44,066 bases of DNA from Brevibacterium ravenspurgense (GTDB lineage Bacteria > Actinomycetota > Actinomycetes > Actinomycetales > Brevibacteriaceae): contig NZ_LQQC01000006.1 in NCBI RefSeq assembly GCF_001584615.1, forward strand, positions 1 to 44,066, read 5' to 3'. Shown here piece by piece: positions 34,642 to 43,947 of this stretch (the first letter of the stretch is position 1; each line of letters starts with the position of its first letter). Below the pieces are notes generated by a model. The model did no database searches, was not told the origin of the DNA, and saw only the letters and a program-made list of their open reading frames with translations. The translations under genes and the position numbers were made by a program.

Positions 34642-36026
34642 GGTTCGTCCGGTGCGAGTTCATCGCCGCCGGTGACTTCCTCAACTGACTTACCGCGCGT
34701 CACGATGACGCCGATCAGCCACACGATGGCGAAGATGCCGAACGTCCACAGCATCTGCGTGCGGGTGTCCGGAGCGAACATGCCCAGCACGATGACGGCC
34801 AGCAGAGCGGCCGCGGTCAGCCACGACAGGACCGGGTAGCCCCACATCTTCATGGGCAGCGGGGTGCCGTCGCGTTCGGCGCGGTGGCGCAGGACGATGT
34901 GGCTGGCCACGGTCGCGATCCAGGTCACGAGCAGTGTTGAGCCGACCACGTTGAGGCCGATGAACAGCACATTGTCCTGGTTGAAGGCGTTGACCAGCAC
35001 GGATGCGAAGCCGATGAGAACCGACACCATGATCGCTGGAATCGGCACGCCCCTGTTGTTTGCGCGTCCCGTGGCCGCCGGCGCCATGCCGCGGTGGGCC
35101 AGCGAGAACACCATGCGGGAGGCTCCGTACACGTTCGCGTTGAGCGAGCTCAGCAGAGCCACCACGATGATGATGGCCATGATGGCGCCCACTGCCGGCA
35201 GTCCGGTGGTCGTCAGGGTCGTGACGAACGGGTTTTCGGCAAGGTCCGGGTTGTCCCAGCGGACAGCGAGGATCATGAGCGTCACCGAACCCATGTAGAA
35301 CACGAGGATGCGCAGCACGATGCCCGCGATCGCCTTGCGGATGGAGGTTTCCGGATCTGCTGTTTCAGCTGCTGCGACCGCGAGGATCTCAATGCCGCCG
35401 AACGCGAAGATCACAATGAGCAGGCCGGTGCCGATGCCGCCGATGCCCGAGGGCGCCAGGTCGATGCCCTGCACATTGCTCAGACCGGGGGATTCACCGG
35501 GGGTCAGGCCGAACAGGAAGGCTGTGACCACGATGAGGAACAGGATGACGAAGGCGACCTTGATGAAGCTGAACCAGTATTCGAATTCGCCGAACGAGCC
35601 AACGCCCATGAGGTTGATGACGGTGAAGATGAGCATGAAGGCCAGCACCCAGATCCACTGGGGAACATCCGGGAAGAACGCCGAGCGCATGATCTGCGCG
35701 GCGGCTGTCGCCTCAACCGCGACGACCAGGCACAGCTGCACCCACCACAGCCATCCGACGGCAAAAGCGGCCGCGGGGCCCAGCGCCTTGCCGGCGTAGT
35801 AGGAGAACGCTCCCGGGTTGGGGTCGGCGGCAACCATTTCGCCGAGCATCCGCATAACCGAGATGATGATGAGTCCGGCAGCCACATAGGCCAGAAGGAT
35901 TGCCGGGCCGGCAACGGCGATTCCTTCGCCGACGCCGAGGAAGAGGCCCGCGCCGATTGCCGACCCGAGGCTCATCATGACGAGGTGCCGGGTCTTCAGA
36001 CGCTTCTGCAGTTGGGTGGTGGCCAT
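34629..36026 (-). CDS. APC-family amino acid permease (AAT/GabP type)
   Basis: The 465-aa membrane protein has 12 predicted helices and belongs to the amino acid-polyamine-organocation superfamily. The helix-1 motif [41 protein letters not shown], and the helix-6 [20 protein letters not shown] are characteristic of the AAT subfamily (GabP, AroP, ProY and others). The ATG has AAGGA six bases upstream. Substrate is unresolved. GABA is possible given gabT in the window, but they are 20 kb apart. Confidence 0.92.
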   Translation of the reverse strand: MATTQLQKRLKTRHLVMMSLGSAIGAGLFLGVGEGIAVAGPAILLAYVAAGLIIISVMRMLGEMVAADPNPGAFSYYAGKALGPAAAFAVGWLWWVQLCLVVAVEATAAAQIMRSAFFPDVPQWIWVLAFMLIFTVINLMGVGSFGEFEYWFSFIKVAFVILFLIVVTAFLFGLTPGESPGLSNVQGIDLAPSGIGGIGTGLLIVIFAFGGIEILAVAAAETADPETSIRKAIAGIVLRILVFYMGSVTLMILAVRWDNPDLAENPFVTTLTTTGLPAVGAIMAIIIVVALLSSLNANVYGASRMVFSLAHRGMAPAATGRANNRGVPIPAIMVSVLIGFASVLVNAFNQDNVLFIGLNVVGSTLLVTWIATVASHIVLRHRAERDGTPLPMKMWGYPVLSWLTAAALLAVIVLGMFAPDTRTQMLWTFGIFAIVWLIGVIVTRGKSVEEVTGGDELAPDEPHAW

Positions 36027-36078
36027 GAAAATCCTTTATGAACAAAACAGATGGTGGTCGCGGGTGACACTATGCCGC

Positions 36079-36780
36079 TCAGTGTCCGCGGTCAATCCAT
36101 TCCTGCAGGTGCGGTTTTTCCGCGCCGATGCTGGTGGAATCGCCGTGTCCGGTCAGCACGATCGTGTCCTCAGGCAGGGCGAAGAGGCGTTCGCGAATCG
36201 ACTCGATGATCGTGTCGAAGCTCGAATACGACCGTCCTGTTGCTCCCGGGCCCCCGTTGAACAGAGTGTCACCGGACAGCAGGACAGGCACCTCGGCATC
36301 CGAGGCTGTGGTTCCCCGAACGTCCTCGGGCAGTCCGGCACCCGTGAGGCCTTCGGCAATGTAGAAGCACGTGGAGCCAGGGGAGTGGCCCGGCGTGTGA
36401 AGCGCGCTCAGACGCAGGCCGGCCACCGTGAAGCTGTCGCCGTCGTCGATCCGGCCGGTGGGCTGACGGTCCTCGAAGACCTGGTCCCACAGGACCGAAT
36501 CTGCGGGGTTGAGCAGAATCGGCGGGTCGCCGAGTTTGGCCTGTGCGTCGAAAACGTACCGAATGTGGTCATCATGGCCGTGTGTCAGCAGGATCGCGCT
36601 GACTTCGCGTTCGCCGACCGCTTCTGCAATCGCATTCGGGTTGTGTGCCGGGTCGATGACGACGACGGTGGAATCGTCGCCGACAATCCACACGTTGTTG
36701 TCGACGTCAAAGGTTTCGCCGTCGAGTGAAAAGGTTCCCGAGGTGATGAGCCGCTCAATGCGGACTGCGCTGTCTGTCAT
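36079..36780 (-). CDS. MBL-fold hydrolase, probable S-formylmycothiol hydrolase
   Basis: The 233-aa metallo-beta-lactamase-fold protein resembles glyoxalase-II-like thioester hydrolases. The metal site is [11 protein letters not shown], with further ligands in [32 protein letters not shown] and [11 protein letters not shown]. It starts inside the mscR stop (ATGA), the same pairing found in mycobacteria (MscR with an MBL protein). The natural partner reaction is hydrolysis of S-formylmycothiol, made by MscR, to formate and mycothiol. That reaction is inferred from coupling and fold. Confidence 0.85.
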   Translation of the reverse strand: MTDSAVRIERLITSGTFSLDGETFDVDNNVWIVGDDSTVVVIDPAHNPNAIAEAVGEREVSAILLTHGHDDHIRYVFDAQAKLGDPPILLNPADSVLWDQVFEDRQPTGRIDDGDSFTVAGLRLSALHTPGHSPGSTCFYIAEGLTGAGLPEDVRGTTASDAEVPVLLSGDTLFNGGPGATGRSYSSFDTIIESIRERLFALPEDTIVLTGHGDSTSIGAEKPHLQEWIDRGH

Positions 36781-37871
36781 GTGAACTCCACTACCGATCG
36801 AAGGACTTCTCCTCGCGCCATCTTGTCAAAGGCATCTTCAACCTGCTCGATGCTGATCCGCTCGGTGACGAACTTCTCCAGCGGCAGGCGGCCCTGCTTG
36901 TACAGTTCGGTGAGCATCGGAAAGTCGCGTTCGGGCAGGCAGTCGCCGTACCACGAGGACTTGAGCTTGCCGCCTCGGGCGAACATGTCGATGAAGGGGA
37001 CTGTCAGCTCCATGTCTGGTGTGGGAACACCCACCAGGACGACCGTTCCGGCGAGATCGCGGGCGTAGAACGCTTGGCGCCAGGTTTCGGGGCGGCCCAC
37101 GGCGTCGATGACGACATCAGCGCCGAAGCCGCCGGTGAGGCTCTGGACCTTCTCGACGACCTCGTCTTCGCTCATGCCCTTTGACGAAAAGCTGTGGGTT
37201 GCGCCGAGTTCTTCTGCCGCGGCGAGCTTCTTGTGGTCGAAGTCGATCGCGATGATGGTCGATGCGCCCGCCAGCTTTGCGCCGGCAATCGCGGCACAGC
37301 CCACTCCGCCGCAGCCGATAACGGCCACGGAATCGCCGTGCTTGACCTCACCGGTGTTCATTGCTGCGCCGATGCCCGCCATGACACCGCAGCCCAGAAG
37401 CCCCAGCACGGCCGGGTCGCCCTCGTCGACCTTGGTGCACTGGCGTTCGGCAACGAGGGTCTTTTCAGCAAAGGACCCGATACCCAGGGCGGCTTCGAGT
37501 TCCGTGCCGTCAGTCAGCGTCATCTTCTGCTTGGCGTTGTGGGTGGCAAAGCAGTATTGCTGTTCGTTGCGCTTGCAGGCGCGGCATTCGCCACAGGTGG
37601 CGCGCCAGTTGAGGATGACGAAATCGCCGACCTCAACGTGGACGACGCCCTCGCCGACCGCGCTGACAACACCGACGGATTCGTGTCCCAGCAGGAACGG
37701 GAAGTCGTCGCTGACTCCGCCCTGACGGTAGTGGTAATCGGTGTGGCAGACACCGCAGGACTTGACGTCGACGACGACTTCGCCCGGACCGGGGTCGGGG
37801 ATGACGATGTCGACTAGCTGTACGGGTTCTTCCTTTGCGAAGGCGACAATGCCCTTCACGGTCTGGGACAT
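36777..37871 (-). CDS. mscR: S-(hydroxymethyl)mycothiol dehydrogenase / nitrosomycothiol reductase
   Basis: MscR is a zinc-dependent class-III-type alcohol dehydrogenase that oxidises the formaldehyde adduct of mycothiol using NAD and can reduce S-nitrosomycothiol. The 364-aa protein shows the catalytic-zinc motif [13 protein letters not shown] and [11 protein letters not shown]. Structural-zinc cysteines lie in [15 protein letters not shown], and the Rossmann motif is [19 protein letters not shown]. The ATG at 37871 is backed by AGGAG five bases upstream. The open frame to 37904 is not. Coupled by ATGA overlap to the MBL hydrolase gene. Confidence 0.92.
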   Translation of the reverse strand: MSQTVKGIVAFAKEEPVQLVDIVIPDPGPGEVVVDVKSCGVCHTDYHYRQGGVSDDFPFLLGHESVGVVSAVGEGVVHVEVGDFVILNWRATCGECRACKRNEQQYCFATHNAKQKMTLTDGTELEAALGIGSFAEKTLVAERQCTKVDEGDPAVLGLLGCGVMAGIGAAMNTGEVKHGDSVAVIGCGGVGCAAIAGAKLAGASTIIAIDFDHKKLAAAEELGATHSFSSKGMSEDEVVEKVQSLTGGFGADVVIDAVGRPETWRQAFYARDLAGTVVLVGVPTPDMELTVPFIDMFARGGKLKSSWYGDCLPERDFPMLTELYKQGRLPLEKFVTERISIEQVEDAFDKMARGEVLRSVVEFT

Positions 37872-37936
37872 GCTGACTCCTATAAGCAGTCGTTGATGTG
37901 TCATGTCCCACGCTACCGAAAACTCGGCACGAATAA

Positions 37937-37969
37937 AGGCCGGGCTTCGCGGTGTGCGAAGCCCGGCCT
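37937..37969 (-). terminator. metPS terminator
   Basis: A 14-bp stem (37937-37950 with 37956-37969, 5-nt loop) is followed on the minus strand by TTTATT. It lies 27 nt after metS and before mscR, so the two operons are separated. Confidence 0.85.
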
Positions 37970-37995
37970 CTGTTCAGTCAGCGGGTGGCGACGGT

Positions 37996-38115
37996 TCAGT
38001 CGATGTCGCCGGCCGCCTCGTCAGGGTGCGCCTTGAGGTGCAGGATTGCGGCTCCGAGACCGCCCCAGACGGTGATGATGGCGATGAGCATCATGATGAC
38101 TGCGGATGCGCTCAT
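37996..38115 (-). CDS. metS: MetS, small subunit of the methionine/alanine importer
   Basis: The 39-aa product starts MSASAVIMMLIAIITVWGGL and ends in a polar acidic tail (PDEAAGDID). It has one membrane helix. Length, the WGGLGAA motif and position directly after an NSS transporter match the MetS family, needed for activity of the MetP-type methionine/alanine transporter in corynebacteria. The ATG overlaps the metP stop (ATGA), so the two are made in a coupled way. Confidence 0.9.
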   Translation of the reverse strand: MSASAVIMMLIAIITVWGGLGAAILHLKAHPDEAAGDID

Positions 38116-39746
38116 GGCGTAACTCCGTTCTCGTTGTGCGGTGTGGCTTCCGGCGCGGCCTGCGGTTCAGTGGTCGCATGTGGGGCGGCGGCCGGGGAGC
38201 TGAGCTGCTGTTCGAACTCAGCCTGTGCTCGTTCAACCTTTTCGAGGCTCTTGCGCGGCCACGGTGTGATCGACAGGAGAATCGACACCACCAGGATGAG
38301 CCCGAGGACGCCCCAGCCGAGCAGGTTCAGTGTGATCTGCGGATAGCCTTCGTAGCCTTCCTTGATGGTTGTGATAATGACCTGAACGAGCATGACGACC
38401 AGGACTATCGGGGTGATGACTCCGACGAACGCCATCCAGACCTTGCCGAGCTTGAACGTTGAGACCGCGTTGAGGTGGTCGCGCAGGAACGGCAGGCGGC
38501 GCAGAACCCAGGCGACCGTGATGACCGCGATGATGGCAATGCCGACGATTCCGATGTTGTTGACGAAGTAGTCAATCGTGTCCAGTGTGATGAGGCCCGA
38601 GGTGGTGGAGAAGCCGACCACCGCGACAAGCGCCATGCCGCCGCCGACGAATCCGGTCGACTTGCGCTGCGAGATGCCGAGCTTGTCCGAAACAGCTGCG
38701 ATCGGCACCTGCACCAGCGAGATCAGCGAGGACAGACCCGCGAAGATCAGGCTGACGAAGAACAGCACACCGAAGATCTCACCGAAGGGCATTTCGGAGA
38801 TGATCAGCGGGAACACCACGAATGCCAGGCCGACACCGCCGGCAGCCACTTCGCTAACCTCGGTTCCAGAAGCAGTGGCCATGAAGCCCAGTGCGGCGAA
38901 CACGCCGAGGCCCGCGAGGATTTCGAACGCGGAGTTCGACAGACCGACGACCAGGCCGGAGCCGGTGAGGTTGGTGCGCTTCTTCAGGTAGGACGCGTAG
39001 GTCAGCATGATGCCGAAGGCAACAGACAGCGAGAAGAAGATCTGACCGTAGGCGGCGATCCACACGCTGGGCTTGGCTATCTGACTGAAGTCCGGCTTGA
39101 ACAGGGCGTCGAGGCCGGTGATGGCTCCGTCCAGCGTGAGGGCTCGGATGACGAGCCCCACGAACAGGACGATGAGCAGCGGAATGAAGACCTTCGAGAA
39201 GCGGGCGATACCGCCCTGCACGCCCAGGAAGAGGATGATGAGCGTAATGACCCACACGCCGATGAGCGGGCCGAGAACTGCGGGCACGATATCCGCGGTC
39301 GGCAGACCGCCGTCATCCAGCTGCAGGTACGAACCGAAGAGGAAGCCCTCGGGATCGTCGCCCCATGCCTTCGACAGGGAGAACCAGGCGTAGCTGGCCG
39401 CCCAGGCGATGATTGCCGAGTAGTAGATGGCGATGACGGTGGCGATGCCGACCTGGATCCAGCCGATGGGTTCAGCCGCCCGGTTCATCGACCGGAAGGC
39501 CAGCGGGGCCGAAGACCGGAACCGGTGGCCGATTGCGTAGTCCAGGAACAGCAGTGGGATACCCGCCGTAAGCAGAGCGATGAGGTAGGGGAGGATGAAC
39601 GCTCCGCCGCCGCTCTCGTAGGCGACATAGGGGAAACGCCAGATGTTGCCCAGGCCGACTGCAGAGCCGACCGCGGCAAAGATGAAAGCGCTGCGGCTGA
39701 CGAAAACCTGCCGCTTTTCACCCTGAGGGGGTGCTTGAGTAGACAT
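38112..39746 (-). CDS. metP: sodium-dependent methionine/alanine transporter MetP (NSS family)
   Basis: MetP is a neurotransmitter:sodium symporter-family importer of methionine and alanine. The 544-aa protein has about 12 helices. Helix 1 carries FAAVGSAVGLGNIWRFPYVA with the sodium/substrate site, followed by GGGAFILPYLIALLTAGIPL (its core). Helix 6 has YGQIFFSLSVAFGIMLTYAS. The C-terminal tail is long, polar and Pro/Ala-rich. The ATG at 39746 follows AAAGG by eight bases. A GTG at 39755 is less well placed. MetS follows in the same operon. Confidence 0.92.
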   Translation of the reverse strand: MSTQAPPQGEKRQVFVSRSAFIFAAVGSAVGLGNIWRFPYVAYESGGGAFILPYLIALLTAGIPLLFLDYAIGHRFRSSAPLAFRSMNRAAEPIGWIQVGIATVIAIYYSAIIAWAASYAWFSLSKAWGDDPEGFLFGSYLQLDDGGLPTADIVPAVLGPLIGVWVITLIILFLGVQGGIARFSKVFIPLLIVLFVGLVIRALTLDGAITGLDALFKPDFSQIAKPSVWIAAYGQIFFSLSVAFGIMLTYASYLKKRTNLTGSGLVVGLSNSAFEILAGLGVFAALGFMATASGTEVSEVAAGGVGLAFVVFPLIISEMPFGEIFGVLFFVSLIFAGLSSLISLVQVPIAAVSDKLGISQRKSTGFVGGGMALVAVVGFSTTSGLITLDTIDYFVNNIGIVGIAIIAVITVAWVLRRLPFLRDHLNAVSTFKLGKVWMAFVGVITPIVLVVMLVQVIITTIKEGYEGYPQITLNLLGWGVLGLILVVSILLSITPWPRKSLEKVERAQAEFEQQLSSPAAAPHATTEPQAAPEATPHNENGVTP

Positions 39747-39784
39747 ATAAAACACCTTTGTTTTGATGCGATGTTGAGGAAACT

Positions 39785-39810
39785 GTAGACGAATTCGTGA
39801 CGAATGTCAT
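39785..39810 (-). promoter_or_regulatory. dyad/direct-repeat operator candidate upstream of metP
   Basis: A 10-bp palindrome ACGAATTCGT (39789-39798) overlaps a direct repeat of GACGAAT and a TGAC/GTCA pair (39798-39809), about 40-65 bp before the metP start. Position is right for a repressor site. TAGAC and GTCA(T) recall the McbR half-site of corynebacteria, but spacing differs, so the regulator is unknown. Confidence 0.4.
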
Positions 39811-39907
39811 AGTTTTCCCAGTGCGCGTCCAGACTGTTGTCAGTTTGTGATTCGCAGGAGCGCGTGCGCCGGGGCTTCCGGGCCGGGCGCGTGCAGCAGA
39901 TGGCGGC

Positions 39908-39913
39908 TAGACT
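39908..39913 (+). promoter_or_regulatory. -10 box of probable leaderless cysS transcript
   Basis: TAGACT ends seven bases before the cysS GTG at 39921. No Shine-Dalgarno sequence precedes the GTG. Confidence 0.55.
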
Positions 39914-39920
39914 GTCGGGC

Positions 39921-41351
39921 GTGACAATTCAGCTGTATAACACCAAGTCCCGCACCCTCGAGCCCCTCGTTCCCGTCTGTGACGGACAGGTGGGGATCTA
40001 CGTGTGCGGTGCGACCGTTCAGGGTGCACCTCACATCGGCCACATGCGCTCGGCGGTCGTGTTCGACCAGCTTCGCCGCTGGCTGACCTACAGGGGACTT
40101 GATGTTCTGCTGGTGCGCAATGTGACCGACATCGACGACAAGATCCTGCAGAAGTCCGTCGAAGAGAGCCGCCCGTGGTTTGCCCACGCCTATAAATACG
40201 AGCAGGTGTTCACTGCCGCCTACGACCGGATCGGCGTGCTGCCCCCGTCCTATGAGCCGCGTGCCACCGGCCACATCACCGAAATGGTCGAACTGATCGG
40301 CAGGCTCATCGATGCCGGCCATGCCTATGCGGCGGAAGACGGCAGCGGCGACGTGTACTTCGACGCCCGGTCCTGGCCACAGTACGGTGCGCTGACGCAC
40401 CAGAGCCTCGACGACATGGCCGAAACCGACGCTGAAGTTCGCGGCAAGCGGGACCCGCGCGACTTCGCTCTGTGGAAGGGCCACAAGGACGGCGACCCCC
40501 TGACCGCCAGCTGGCCCACCCCGTGGGGTCGCGGCCGGCCGGGCTGGCACATCGAGTGCTCCGCAATGTCGACCAAGTACCTGGGGGCCGAATTCGACAT
40601 CCACGGCGGTGGCCTGGATCTGCGCTTCCCGCACCACGAAAACGAACTCGCCCAGTCGACCGCGGCCGGTGACGGCTTTGCCCGCATCTGGATGCACTCC
40701 GGTCTGCTCAATGTGGGCGGCGACAAGATGTCGAAGTCACTGGGCAACTCGATTTTCGCCCACGACCTTTTCGACGATCACTCCGCACTTCTGGTGCGCT
40801 ACTTCCTGTCCACGGCGCACTACCGTTCCGTGCTGGAGTTTTCGGAAGAGCTGGTCGAAGGACAGGCTCCGGCCCTTGAGCGGATCCGCAACTTCATTTC
40901 CCGAGCCCGCCAGGAACTCGGAGATGAGGCTCCGGCAGTGCCGACGTTCCGCGACACCTCGATAACGGTGCCGGAAGCCTTCGCACAGGCCATGGATGCC
41001 GACCTCGGCATCCCGAAGGCCCTGGCCGTCGTGTTCGACCAGGTGGGCACCGGCTTCCGCCTGCTTGAGGGTGGGGACCGAGGTGAACTCGCCACAGTGT
41101 TGACTTCGGTTGAGCTCATGCTCGACATCCTCGGCATCAACCCGAGTTCTGCCACCTGGGCGCAGGGTGGGGAATCCTCGGCGACCGCGCACGCTCTTGA
41201 CCAGCTGGTCGACGAACTCGTGCGCACGCGCGCTCAGGCGCGCGCCGACAAGGACTGGGCTGTGGCCGATGCGATCCGCGACCAGCTGGCAGCAGCCGGC
41301 ATCGTCGTCGAAGACACCGCCGACGGCTACCGCTACCACGTAAGGGACTGA
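39921..41351 (+). CDS. cysS: cysteinyl-tRNA synthetase
   Basis: The enzyme charges tRNA-Cys. The 476-aa class-I synthetase has zinc ligand Cys29 in VCGATVQ, the HIGH box at residues 38-41, the second zinc Cys in WHIECSAMS, zinc-site His/Glu in RFPHHENE, and the KMSKS loop in GDKMSKSLGN. The open frame runs back to 39837 but the GTG at 39921 matches the family start and the leaderless promoter. Mycothiol synthesis uses the paralogue MshC. This protein keeps the long C-terminal anticodon domain and is the tRNA enzyme. rlmB follows after two bases. Confidence 0.96.
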   Translation: MTIQLYNTKSRTLEPLVPVCDGQVGIYVCGATVQGAPHIGHMRSAVVFDQLRRWLTYRGLDVLLVRNVTDIDDKILQKSVEESRPWFAHAYKYEQVFTAAYDRIGVLPPSYEPRATGHITEMVELIGRLIDAGHAYAAEDGSGDVYFDARSWPQYGALTHQSLDDMAETDAEVRGKRDPRDFALWKGHKDGDPLTASWPTPWGRGRPGWHIECSAMSTKYLGAEFDIHGGGLDLRFPHHENELAQSTAAGDGFARIWMHSGLLNVGGDKMSKSLGNSIFAHDLFDDHSALLVRYFLSTAHYRSVLEFSEELVEGQAPALERIRNFISRARQELGDEAPAVPTFRDTSITVPEAFAQAMDADLGIPKALAVVFDQVGTGFRLLEGGDRGELATVLTSVELMLDILGINPSSATWAQGGESSATAHALDQLVDELVRTRAQARADKDWAVADAIRDQLAAAGIVVEDTADGYRYHVRD

Positions 41352-41353
41352 AC

Positions 41354-42301
41354 ATGGCAAAGGCAAAGGGCCCGCGCAAGGGCACGGGCGGTCACGGGCG
41401 GCGTCGGTTGGAGGGCAAGGGCCCCACGCCGAAAGCCGAAGACCGCGTTTACCACAAGGCGCACAAGGAGAAGCTCGAACGGCAGCGCCGCCAGCAGGGC
41501 AAGCAGAACTCTCGTCGCTTTAAGGGTGAACAGGGTGTGGACACTGTGGCTGGCCGCAACTCGGTGCTCGAAGCCCTGCGCGAAGGTGTGCCGGCGAAAG
41601 CGCTCTACATTGTCCGCGGTGCCGATTCTGACGACCGGGTGCGCGATGCGATCGCAATTGCCGCTGACCGCGGAGTTCCGCTGTTGGAGGCAAGCCGTGA
41701 CGAACTTGACCGCATGACCGACAGGGCGGTCCACCAGGGACTCGCTCTTGTCCTGCCACCGTACGAGTACGCAACCCCGAAGGACCTGCTGGACGCGGCT
41801 GCCGCGGAAGTGCAGAAGCCGCTGCTGGTGGCCCTCGACGGCATCACCGACGCCCGCAACCTCGGGGCCATCATCCGCTCTGCCGCAGCTTTCGGCGGTC
41901 ACGGTGTGATCATCCCCGAACGCCGTTCCGCCGCCATGAACGCCGGCGCCTGGAAGACCTCGGCCGGTGCAGCCGCCCGCATCCGGGTGGCCCAGGTGGT
42001 CAACCTGGCCCGCGAACTCACCGAGCTTAAGAAGCAGGGCGTGTTCGTGCTTGGCCTCGACATGGACGGCGATGTGGATCTGCCGGAACTCTCTTTGGGC
42101 ACCGAACCGGTGTGTCTGGTTGTCGGTTCGGAAGGCAAGGGTCTGTCGCGGCTTATTCGCGAAACCTGCGATCAGATCGTGTCGATCCCCATGGCGGGAG
42201 CAACCGAATCGCTCAACGCGGGTGTTGCAGCCGCGGTGTCGCTGTACGAAATTGCGCGCACGCGCGGTCTGCGCAGCGCTCCCGCCGAACCCGGCGCCTG
42301 A
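41354..42301 (+). CDS. rlmB: 23S rRNA (guanosine-2'-O-)-methyltransferase RlmB
   Basis: RlmB methylates the ribose of a conserved 23S rRNA guanosine. The 315-aa SpoU/TrmH-type protein has an actinobacterial Lys/Arg-rich N-terminal tail (residues 1-60) and an L30e-like substrate-binding domain. The knotted SPOUT domain has motif 1 DGITDARNLGAIIRSAAAFG, motif 2 LVVGSEGKGLSRL and motif 3 SIPMAGATESLNAGVAAAV. AAGG lies before the ATG. It is co-transcribed with cysS, the usual actinobacterial pair. Confidence 0.95.
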   Translation: MAKAKGPRKGTGGHGRRRLEGKGPTPKAEDRVYHKAHKEKLERQRRQQGKQNSRRFKGEQGVDTVAGRNSVLEALREGVPAKALYIVRGADSDDRVRDAIAIAADRGVPLLEASRDELDRMTDRAVHQGLALVLPPYEYATPKDLLDAAAAEVQKPLLVALDGITDARNLGAIIRSAAAFGGHGVIIPERRSAAMNAGAWKTSAGAAARIRVAQVVNLARELTELKKQGVFVLGLDMDGDVDLPELSLGTEPVCLVVGSEGKGLSRLIRETCDQIVSIPMAGATESLNAGVAAAVSLYEIARTRGLRSAPAEPGA

Positions 42302-42304
42302 GCC

Positions 42305-43096
42305 TCAGTCCGCTCCCGTGAGGGAGCGGTACGCCTCCACCAAACGGGAGTCGAGTTTGCGCACGGAGGCGAGATCCGCCTCGTCAGTGGAGTGAGCGGT
42401 GTTGAACAGCTCGCCCGCCATGTTGAGGCGCGCCAGTTCAAGATCGTGCGTTTTCTGGCCCTCGGACAGGCTTGGGTGAAGCTCGCCGGTTTCAGCATCG
42501 ACCAGCCACGCGGTGTACCCGTCGCTGCTGGGTGAGAACAGCGTGTTGGACAGTGCAGCATCGCCCCAGAAGAACCCGGCCCGGTGAAGGTGGGCCAGAA
42601 GTTCGGCAAAAGCCTCGACCACGCTGTGTGCGGCGGGGGAGCGGGGCCCGTCCCGCAGGATTTCGTCGTAGCGAGCGGCGGGTGTCAGCCGTCGGGTGAT
42701 GAGCGCCCCTGAAGCTGCCGTGGTTCGGCCGGTGACGACCCCCAGTGGGCAAACCGCCGGTAATCGTGCGTCCCGCAGTGCGTGCAGCAGGCGGTATTCG
42801 TCACCGGCGCCATCTTCGTCCATTTCCTTGATGACCACCGCAGCAGGTTGTGTGCCTTCTACCGCACCAGGCTGCACGCAGTCTACGGTTCGGACGGTGT
42901 GGCGTGACAACCCAAGCGAATCAGAGTGAACACCATCCCATTCGGCCAGGGGTCTGTCCCACGGCAGGGAAGCTAGGTGCTCGCGCAAATCAGCGTCAAC
43001 AGCGGTGATCTGTGCAGCCGGCACGCCCGCCGGCCCGGGCTCAGGCGCTGAGCGCGCCTGCCGCACGCCCGCTGCCGCGTCCCACCCGCTCGTCAC
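42305..43096 (-). CDS. DUF4032-like kinase-fold protein
   Basis: The 263-aa protein has a kinase-like core: a possible ATP-lysine in AAVVIKEMDEDGAG, the hinge-like ALITRRL, the catalytic-loop region AHLHRAGFFWGDAALSNTL, and metal-Asp WLVDAETGEL. The Lys, catalytic Asp in WGDAALSN and second Asp in VDAET are all retained, as in DUF4032 and Kdo/aminoglycoside-kinase-type proteins. It is shorter than typical DUF4032 proteins because the C-terminal part is missing. The GTG overlaps the stop of the upstream ABC ATPase (GTGA), so the two are translated together. A small stem (42310-42317/42322-42329) in its last codons may terminate rlmB. Confidence 0.78.
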   Translation of the reverse strand: MTSGWDAAAGVRQARSAPEPGPAGVPAAQITAVDADLREHLASLPWDRPLAEWDGVHSDSLGLSRHTVRTVDCVQPGAVEGTQPAAVVIKEMDEDGAGDEYRLLHALRDARLPAVCPLGVVTGRTTAASGALITRRLTPAARYDEILRDGPRSPAAHSVVEAFAELLAHLHRAGFFWGDAALSNTLFSPSSDGYTAWLVDAETGELHPSLSEGQKTHDLELARLNMAGELFNTAHSTDEADLASVRKLDSRLVEAYRSLTGAD

Positions 43097-43776
43097 AGGG
43101 AGTCGCGCAGCTCGTCGGGCGTTCCGAGCCGCGTGATTCTGCCCTTTTCGAGCACGGCGATTCTGTCGGCGATGCCGAGCGCCAAAGGAACGTCGCGAGT
43201 GGCAACGATCGACGTGATGCCGATGGTGCGCTGGAGGTCAGCCAATGCCGCGGTGGTCTCTTCGCGGGTGTCTTCGGGCAGGCGGTTCAGAGGTTCGTCC
43301 AGGAGGAACACTGCCGGCCTGCGCACGGCTGCGCGTGCCATCGAGACAGTGTGGCGCTGGGTGCCGGTCAGTTCGTCCGGGGTGGCATCCAGCAGGTCTT
43401 CCAGACCCATGCGCTTGGCGACGGCGTGCACGCGCTCCCTGGCGCCTTCCTGCGTTTCGCCGTACAGCAGCAGTGCGAAGGCCATGTTCTCGGCGACTGT
43501 CATGTGCGGGTAGAGGGCGTAGTTCTCAAAGGCCATGACCACGTGGCGCTGGTGTGCCGGCAGCTTTGTGAAGTCTTCGCCATCGAAGGTGATCGTGCCG
43601 GCCGTCGGCGTTTCCATTCCGTTGATCAGCCGCAGAAGCGTGGTTTTGCCCGATCCGGTGCCGCCGAGCACAACGAGCAGTTCGCCGTCCGGCACATCAA
43701 GGCTGAGAGTGTCGATTGTTGTTGTCACAGTCGACGGATACCGGTGTGTGAGGCCTGTGAGGACGACCCGTGCCAT
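43093..43776 (-). CDS. ABC ATPase with degenerate catalytic motifs
   Basis: The 227-aa protein aligns by eye with sugar-importer ATPases (MalK/UgpC type) but lacks their C-terminal TOBE domain. Walker A GGTGSGKTT (38-46) and the Walker B Asp160/Glu161 are intact. The Q-loop Gln is Glu84 (FENYALYPHMT), the signature is LTGTQ (136-140) in place of LSGGQ, the D-loop SNLD reads NRLP (164-167), and the H-loop His is Arg194 (ATRD). It may bind ATP with slow or no turnover. No permease or binding-protein gene is near. AAAGG precedes the ATG. It is co-expressed with the DUF4032-like protein. Confidence 0.88.
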   Translation of the reverse strand: MARVVLTGLTHRYPSTVTTTIDTLSLDVPDGELLVVLGGTGSGKTTLLRLINGMETPTAGTITFDGEDFTKLPAHQRHVVMAFENYALYPHMTVAENMAFALLLYGETQEGARERVHAVAKRMGLEDLLDATPDELTGTQRHTVSMARAAVRRPAVFLLDEPLNRLPEDTREETTAALADLQRTIGITSIVATRDVPLALGIADRIAVLEKGRITRLGTPDELRDSL

Positions 43777-43872
43777 TGATGCCTTTCGTCATTGAACAGC
43801 GTGGCGAAAAACCGTTGGGGAGCGGTGAACGGAGACAACATTACCGCACATGAGGGCGTCTGTGAGCCCGTG

Positions 43873-43938
43873 GTGCCTCATTGTCAAGTCCCCGCGTAGT
43901 GGGGGTCCGTGCCTCATGTGTTTTTCCCCGCGTAGTGG
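43873..43938. repeat. 30-bp direct repeat at a mobile-element end
   Basis: GTGCCTCA-N9-CCCCGCGTAGTGG occurs at 43873-43902 and again at 43909-43938 (36-bp offset). Ends are identical, with differences only in the middle. The repeats begin 10 bp beyond the stop of the partial CDS at 43948, where transposase-binding repeats or an element end would be expected. Confidence 0.7.
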
Positions 43939-43947
43939 ATGTGGGGT

